Shown in pieces: positions 59,101-64,000 of a stretch of 64,000 nt of DNA. Source of the DNA: Argopecten irradians (lineage: Eukaryota > Mollusca > Bivalvia > Pectinida > Pectinidae); the NCBI RefSeq assembly GCF_041381155.1, contig NC_091137.1, forward strand, positions 25,031,351 through 25,095,350, given 5' to 3'. The notes beneath the pieces are model-generated. The model did not search any database and was not told the origin of the DNA. It saw only the letters and a list, made by a program, of their open reading frames with translations. Numbering within the stretch: position 1 is the stretch's first letter; each line of letters begins with the position of its first letter. A program made the translations under genes and the position numbers.

Positions 59101-60767
59101 CAACATCTCAATTTTAAAATGATTTTACAATTTCTGCATTCATGAATAGTTTGTTGAAGCAATTTCAATCAAGATCAATATATAGTCACCACAGTTTTGA
59201 AAAGAATAAAAAAAAAATTGTATTCAAAAATACTCAGATGAAAAAATAATATTTTTTTTAGTCATATTGTAAATCCTGTTTGACAAATTATTGCAAAGTG
59301 TGAATGAGCATTGTCAATATCTGAGAGATTCCTCAAAGTACTAGTCATTAAGGTAGTGTTTTTTGAGAATCCTAGATTAAGGGGTTTGTGTGGGAAGTGT
59401 CATTCCTGTGGTTGTGACCAAGTCACCTGTGGACCCGAGGTTTGAGTACACCTGTAGGATTTACGTTATACCACTGATGCATAGCCTTCGATGACTTGTT
59501 CAATTAGGTTTGATGGACATCACCTGTCTATTTTCTTTTCTGTCTTTCTGAAATTTGGTGCAGATGTGACAACGTTGCTAATTAGTTAGAGGGTACTTCA
59601 GTAAGCTTGAATATAGTTTGTTAAAGAACTGTAACATATACTCCATATCAACCTAACTTCTCTCTGCATGGATAGGTGGTCTTTTGACACAGGTAAACTA
59701 TTTGTACAGGTAAATTGTACTTTGCTTTCGACAGGTATTTATACACAAGTATTCTTGGGCAAGTGGTTTTACTACTAGGCTTCTTAATGTTTCCGTCATT
59801 TTCAAATAAGCTCATCTTCTGTATTTCAAACAGGTCCTTTACTTAAACATACTGTAATGTTGTGTCTCTTCACGTACCATCCATATTTCATTTGAAGGTG
59901 GTAGACGTTTAATCTTACAAACATTTCTAGGTTTTTTTTTTCAAACCTGTGAATATATACTCATACTTCTGAATGAAATGTCGTGTACAAGTTTTATTTA
60001 CATATAAAAATAGTACTTTAGTGGAAATTTTAGTTATACAACAAAAAATTGTCACTCGAGTCATGAGAAAATTTGGATGCTCAGAACAGAGCAGCCTGAA
60101 GGTCAATGCATGTATACCTGGTCTGAATTCGAACCTCTAATTAAATATGGAGAAATGTTTAACCTTAGGTGTTAGTGAAGATAGATAAGGACTAAATGCC
60201 ATGTGGCCGACACAAAAACCTGCCAGTCATTGCTACACGAAATAATACTGAAATCTGATATAGACCTCTTGTGTTTACATAGCATTATATAGTTTGTGTA
60301 CCCAGAAAAGGATATAGCTGTATTTGGGGTGTAAAATTTGAAAAGGAAGATGGACTTTTAATGAAAATGTCCGTATCAGATTTAGTAGCATTGGACATTT
60401 ATGGAGAAATAGAGTATTAAATGGTGACCTATGGTCATTAAAAATGTTGGTCTCATCCAAACTGACCACCCCAGTTAAATGATTTACGATATTTTGACTC
60501 CATAAAACAGATATTATCTACCATACTTGTCACTCAGGGTGGATGACACCTCATAAAAATTTTGTATTTCTTTTATATGATATAAATTGAATGAAATATT
60601 ATTGAAAATGCAGTCAGTATTTGTAAAATCAAAATTGTTTTGTTGGCAGGCGAGAGGAAGAAGAGAGCCAGAGGCATCTTGTATTATAGATATAGAACTT
60701 GCATTCCTTTTCATTTTTAGTGAAATAGAATTTTGTTGAAATTGAAATCTAATATTACTCATGTCTG
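53104..60767. other. Gene-poor AT-rich DNA
   Basis: 7.7 kb without a recognisable exon, RNA gene or complete mobile element. It could be an intron of a gene extending beyond the window. A good donor-like GACGGTAAGT occurs near 55078 and another (ATGCAG/GTATGT) near 53760, but without supporting coding sequence. A 20-base poly-A tract lies at 58448-58467. Confidence 0.5.
56525..56593. repeat. About 24-bp tandem repeat, three units
   Basis: Three copies of TCATGATATAGTTTATACTC with minor changes. Confidence 0.85.
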
Positions 60768-63010
60768 TTGCATCCTCTCATGTCCTATCACATCCTATCT
60801 ATCCTTGTCATCTGATTTTCTGTCCTATCCTAGCTGTCCCATTGTATCTTTATGTCACCTGCCATGTCCTAGCTGTCCCATTATATGTTTATCATGTGAT
60901 CTGTCATGTCCTAGCTGTCCCACTGTGTCTTGTCATGTCCTAGCTGTCCCACTGTGTCTTGTCATATCACCTGTTATGTCCTAGCTGTCCCACAGTGTCT
61001 TGTCATATCACCTGTTATGTCCTAGCTGTCCAACTGTGTCTTGTCATGTCCTAGCTGTCCCACTGTGTCTTTTCATGTCACCTGCTATGTCCTAGCTGTC
61101 CTACTGTGTCTTGTCATATCACCTGTTATGTCCTAGCTGTCCAACGGTCTGTGTCATGTCTTGTCATGTCATGTCCTAGCTGTCCCATTGTGTCTTGTCA
61201 TGTCACCTGCCGTGTCCTTAGCTGTCCCATTGTGTCTTGTCATGTCACCTGACGTGTCCTAGCTGTCCCATTGTGTCTTGTCATGTCACCTGACGTGTCC
61301 TAGCTTTCCCACTGTGTGTTGTCATGTCACCTGATGTCCTAGCTGTCCACTGTGTGTTGTCATGTCACCTGACGTGTCCTAGCTGTCCCATTGTGTCTTG
61401 TCATGTCACCTGACGTGTCCTAGCTTCCCATGTGCTTGTTGTCATGTCACCTGCCATGTCCTAGCTGTCCCCATTGTGTCTTGTCATGTCACCTGACATG
61501 TCCTAGCTGTCCCATTGTGTCTTGTCATGTCACCTGACGTGTCCTAGCTGTCCCATTGTGTCTTGTCATGTCACCTGACGTGTCCTAGCTTTCCCACTGT
61601 GTGTTGTCATGTCACCTGCCATGTCCTAGCTGTCCCATTGTGTCTTGTCATGTCACCTGACGTGTCCTAGCTGTCCCACTGTGTGTTGTCATGTCACCTG
61701 CCATGTCCTAGCTGTCCCATTGTGTCTTGTCATGTCACCTGACGTGTCCTAGCTGTCCCACTGTGTCTTGTCATGTCACCTGACGTGTCCTAGCTGTCCC
61801 ACTGTGTCTTGTCATGTCACCTGCCATGTCCTAGCTGTCCCATTGTGTCTTGTCATGTCACCTGACGTGTCCTAGCTGTCCCATTGTGTCTTGTCATGTC
61901 ACCTGACGTGTCCTAGCTGTCCCACTGTGTGTTGTCATGTCACCTGCCATGTCCTAGCTGTCCCATTGTGTCTTGTCATGTCACCTGACGTGTCCTAGCT
62001 GTCCCATTGTGTCTTGTCATGTCACCTGACGTGTCCTAGCTGTCCCATTGTGTCTTGTCATGTCACCTGACGTGTCCTAGCTGTCCCATTGTGTCTTGTC
62101 ATGTCACCTGACGTGTCCTAGCTGTCCCATTGTGTCTTGTCATGTCACCTGACGTGTCCTAGCTGTCCCATTGTGTCTTGTCATGTCACCTGACGTGTCC
62201 TAGCTGTCCCATTGTGTCTTGTCATGTCACCTGACGTGTCCTAGCTGTCCCATTGTGTCTTGTCATGTCACCTGACGTGTCCTAGCTGTCCCACTGTGTG
62301 TTGTCATGTCACCTGACGTGTCCTAGCTGTCCCATTGTGTCTTGTCATGTCACCTGACGTGTCCTAGCTGTCCCATTGTGTCTTGTCATGTCACCTGACG
62401 TGTCCTAGCTGTCCCATTGTGTCTTGTCATGTCACCTGACGTGTCCTAGCTGTCCCATTGTGTCTTGTCATGTCACCTGACGTGTCCTAGCTGTCCCATT
62501 GTGTCTTGTCATGTCACCTGACGTGTCCTAGCTGTCCCATGTGTGTCATGTCCCTGACGTGTCCTAGCTGTCCCATTGTGTCTTGTCATGTCACCTGACG
62601 TGTCCTAGCTGTCCCATTGTGTCTTGTCATGTCACCTGACGTGTCCTAGCTGTCCCATTGTGTCTTGTCATGTCACCTGACGTGTCCTAGCTGTCCCATT
62701 GTGTCTTGTCATGTCACCTGACGTGTCCTAGCTGTCCCATTGTGTCTTGTCATGTCACCTGACGTGTCCTAGCTGTCCCACTGTGTCTTGTCATGTCACC
62801 TGACGTGTCCTAGCTGTCCCATTGTGTCTTGTCATGTCACCTGACGTGTCCTAGCTGTCCCATTGTGTCTTGTCATGTCACCTGACGTGTCCTAGCTGTC
62901 CCATTGTGTCTTGTCATGTCACCTGACGTGTCCTAGCTGTCCCATTGTGTCTTGTCATGTCACCTGACCATGTCCTAGCTGTCCCATTGTGTCTTGTCAT
63001 GTCACTCACT
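60768..63010. repeat. Large minisatellite, 41-bp unit, roughly 50-55 copies
   Basis: Consensus CCTAGCTGTCCCATTGTGTC TTGTCATGTCACCTGACGTG T. Units are irregular at the left edge and nearly identical from about 61.9 to 62.98 kb. Two variants (ATTGTGTCTTG with GACGTG, and ACTGTGTGTTG with GCCATG) alternate between about 61.56 and 61.96 kb, giving a higher-order pattern. The ORFs at its left end are artefacts of the repeat. Confidence 0.95.
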
Positions 63011-63150
63011 GTTAGTCCAGCGCCATTTGTTGTCATGTCACCTGAGTTCTAGCTGTTTGAATGACCTGATGTGTCTATTGTACACATGTTAGTTCATGTA
63101 CTTATCTCCTGAGTCAGGGATTTATTTGCCTTTCCTAGTAGCAAGCGACC

Positions 63151-64000
63151 ATGTCAGTCTTTGACTATCTGGTTTGAATGCCTGGCTGGTTAGTCCTTGT
63201 CAGTTACTATTTGACTATCTGGTTTGATGCCTGGCTGGGAGTCTTGTCAGTATTTGACTATCTGGTTTGTATGCCTGGCTGGGTAGTCCTTGTCAGTATT
63301 TGACTATCTGGTTTGAATGCCTGGCTGGTAGTCCTTGTCAGTATTTGACTATCTGGTTTGAATGCCTGGCTGGTAGTCCTTGTCAGTATTTGACTATCTG
63401 GTTTGTATGCCTGGCTGGGACTCCTTGTCAGTATTTGACTATCTGGTTTGTATGCCTGGCTGGGACTTCTTGTCAGTATTTGACTATCTGGTTTGTATGC
63501 CTGGCTGGGACTCCTTGTCAGTATTTGACTATCTGGTTTGAATGCCTGGCTGGTAGTCCTTGTCAGTATTTGACTATCTGGTTTGTATGCCTGGCTGGTA
63601 GTCCTTGTCAGTATTTGACTATCTGGTTTGTATGCCTGGCTGGATAGTCCTTGTCAGTATTTGACTATCTGGTTTGAAATGCCTGGCTGGTAGTCCTTGT
63701 CAGTATTTGACTATCTGGTTTGAATGCCTGGCTGGTAGTCCTTGTCAGTATTTGACTATCTGGTTTGAATGCCTGGCTGGGAGTCCTTGTCAGTATTTGA
63801 CTATCTGGTTTGAATGCCTGGCTGGGACTTCTTGTCAGTATTTGACTAGCTGGTTTGAATGCCTGGCTGGTAGTCCTTGTCAGTATTTGACTATCTGGTT
63901 TGAATGCCTGGCTGGTAGTCCTTGTCAGTATTTGACTATCTGGTTTGAATGCCTGGCTGGTAGTCCTTGTCAGTATTTGACTATCTGGTTTGAATGCCTG
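63151..64000. repeat. Minisatellite, 45-bp unit, about 19 copies, continues past window
   Basis: Consensus GTATTTGACTATCTGGTTTG AATGCCTGGCTGGTAGTCCT TGTCA. Because 45 is divisible by three, a frame stays open (63267-63647) with a 15-residue repeat, but indels in neighbouring units close it and no gene structure surrounds it. The array runs to the last base of the window, so its full size is unknown. Confidence 0.95.

Noticed and set aside
60733..60984. Serine/cysteine/proline-rich ORFs
   Set aside because: Translation of the edge of the 41-bp minisatellite.
63267..63647. 126-residue repeat protein (15-residue unit)
   Set aside because: Consequence of a 45-bp minisatellite; neighbouring units have indels and there is no gene structure.

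Overview
This is eukaryotic, metazoan DNA: AT-rich, intron-rich, with GT-AG splice sites, tRNA-derived SINEs, a TTAA-flanked MITE and large minisatellites. There are no operons and almost no long uninterrupted ORFs. The gene family (secreted animal haem peroxidase carrying farnesoic-acid-O-methyltransferase-like domains) and the SINE type point to a mollusc, probably a bivalve. That assignment is inference, not a database result.

The real genes are two head-to-tail copies of one multi-exon gene, both on the minus strand. Copy B (about 44.88 to 26.59 kb) has a TATA box, a 5' UTR exon, a signal-peptide exon, two consecutive FAMeT-like (Methyltransf_FA) exons, a linker exon and an animal haem peroxidase domain spread over the remaining exons. 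It ends with a TAA stop at 26921-26923. I reconstructed 15 exons, and the splice phases agree throughout except at exon 13 (29142-29364), which is scrambled by frame breaks and an internal duplication. Copy A (about 13.09 kb to the left part of the window) has the same promoter and exons 1-7. Its exon 7 carries a 1-bp insertion and a premature stop before the distal-histidine motif can be read. No later peroxidase exon is visible in the remaining 4.3 kb, so copy A looks like a truncated paralogue that could at most give a secreted two-FAMeT protein with a peroxidase stub.

Layout: 0-4.3 kb, no confident gene; 4.4-13.1 kb, copy A with a MITE in intron 1; 13.1-26.5 kb, repeat-rich spacer (45-bp, 110-bp and 36-bp tandem arrays, a recent 0.9-kb duplication containing a hairpin, a SINE with target-site duplication); 26.6-44.9 kb, copy B, with a possible decayed CARD-like coding relic in intron 4; 45-48 kb, dispersed repeats upstream of B; 48-60.7 kb, gene-poor AT-rich DNA with three SINE copies; 60.7-64 kb, two adjacent minisatellites of 41-bp and 45-bp units, the second running off the window.

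The peroxidase would be secreted and use H2O2. The FAMeT-like domains probably act as binding or structural modules rather than as methyltransferases. The points most worth checking are the fusion architecture, the asymmetric decay of the two copies, and whether the frame lesions are biological or assembly errors.
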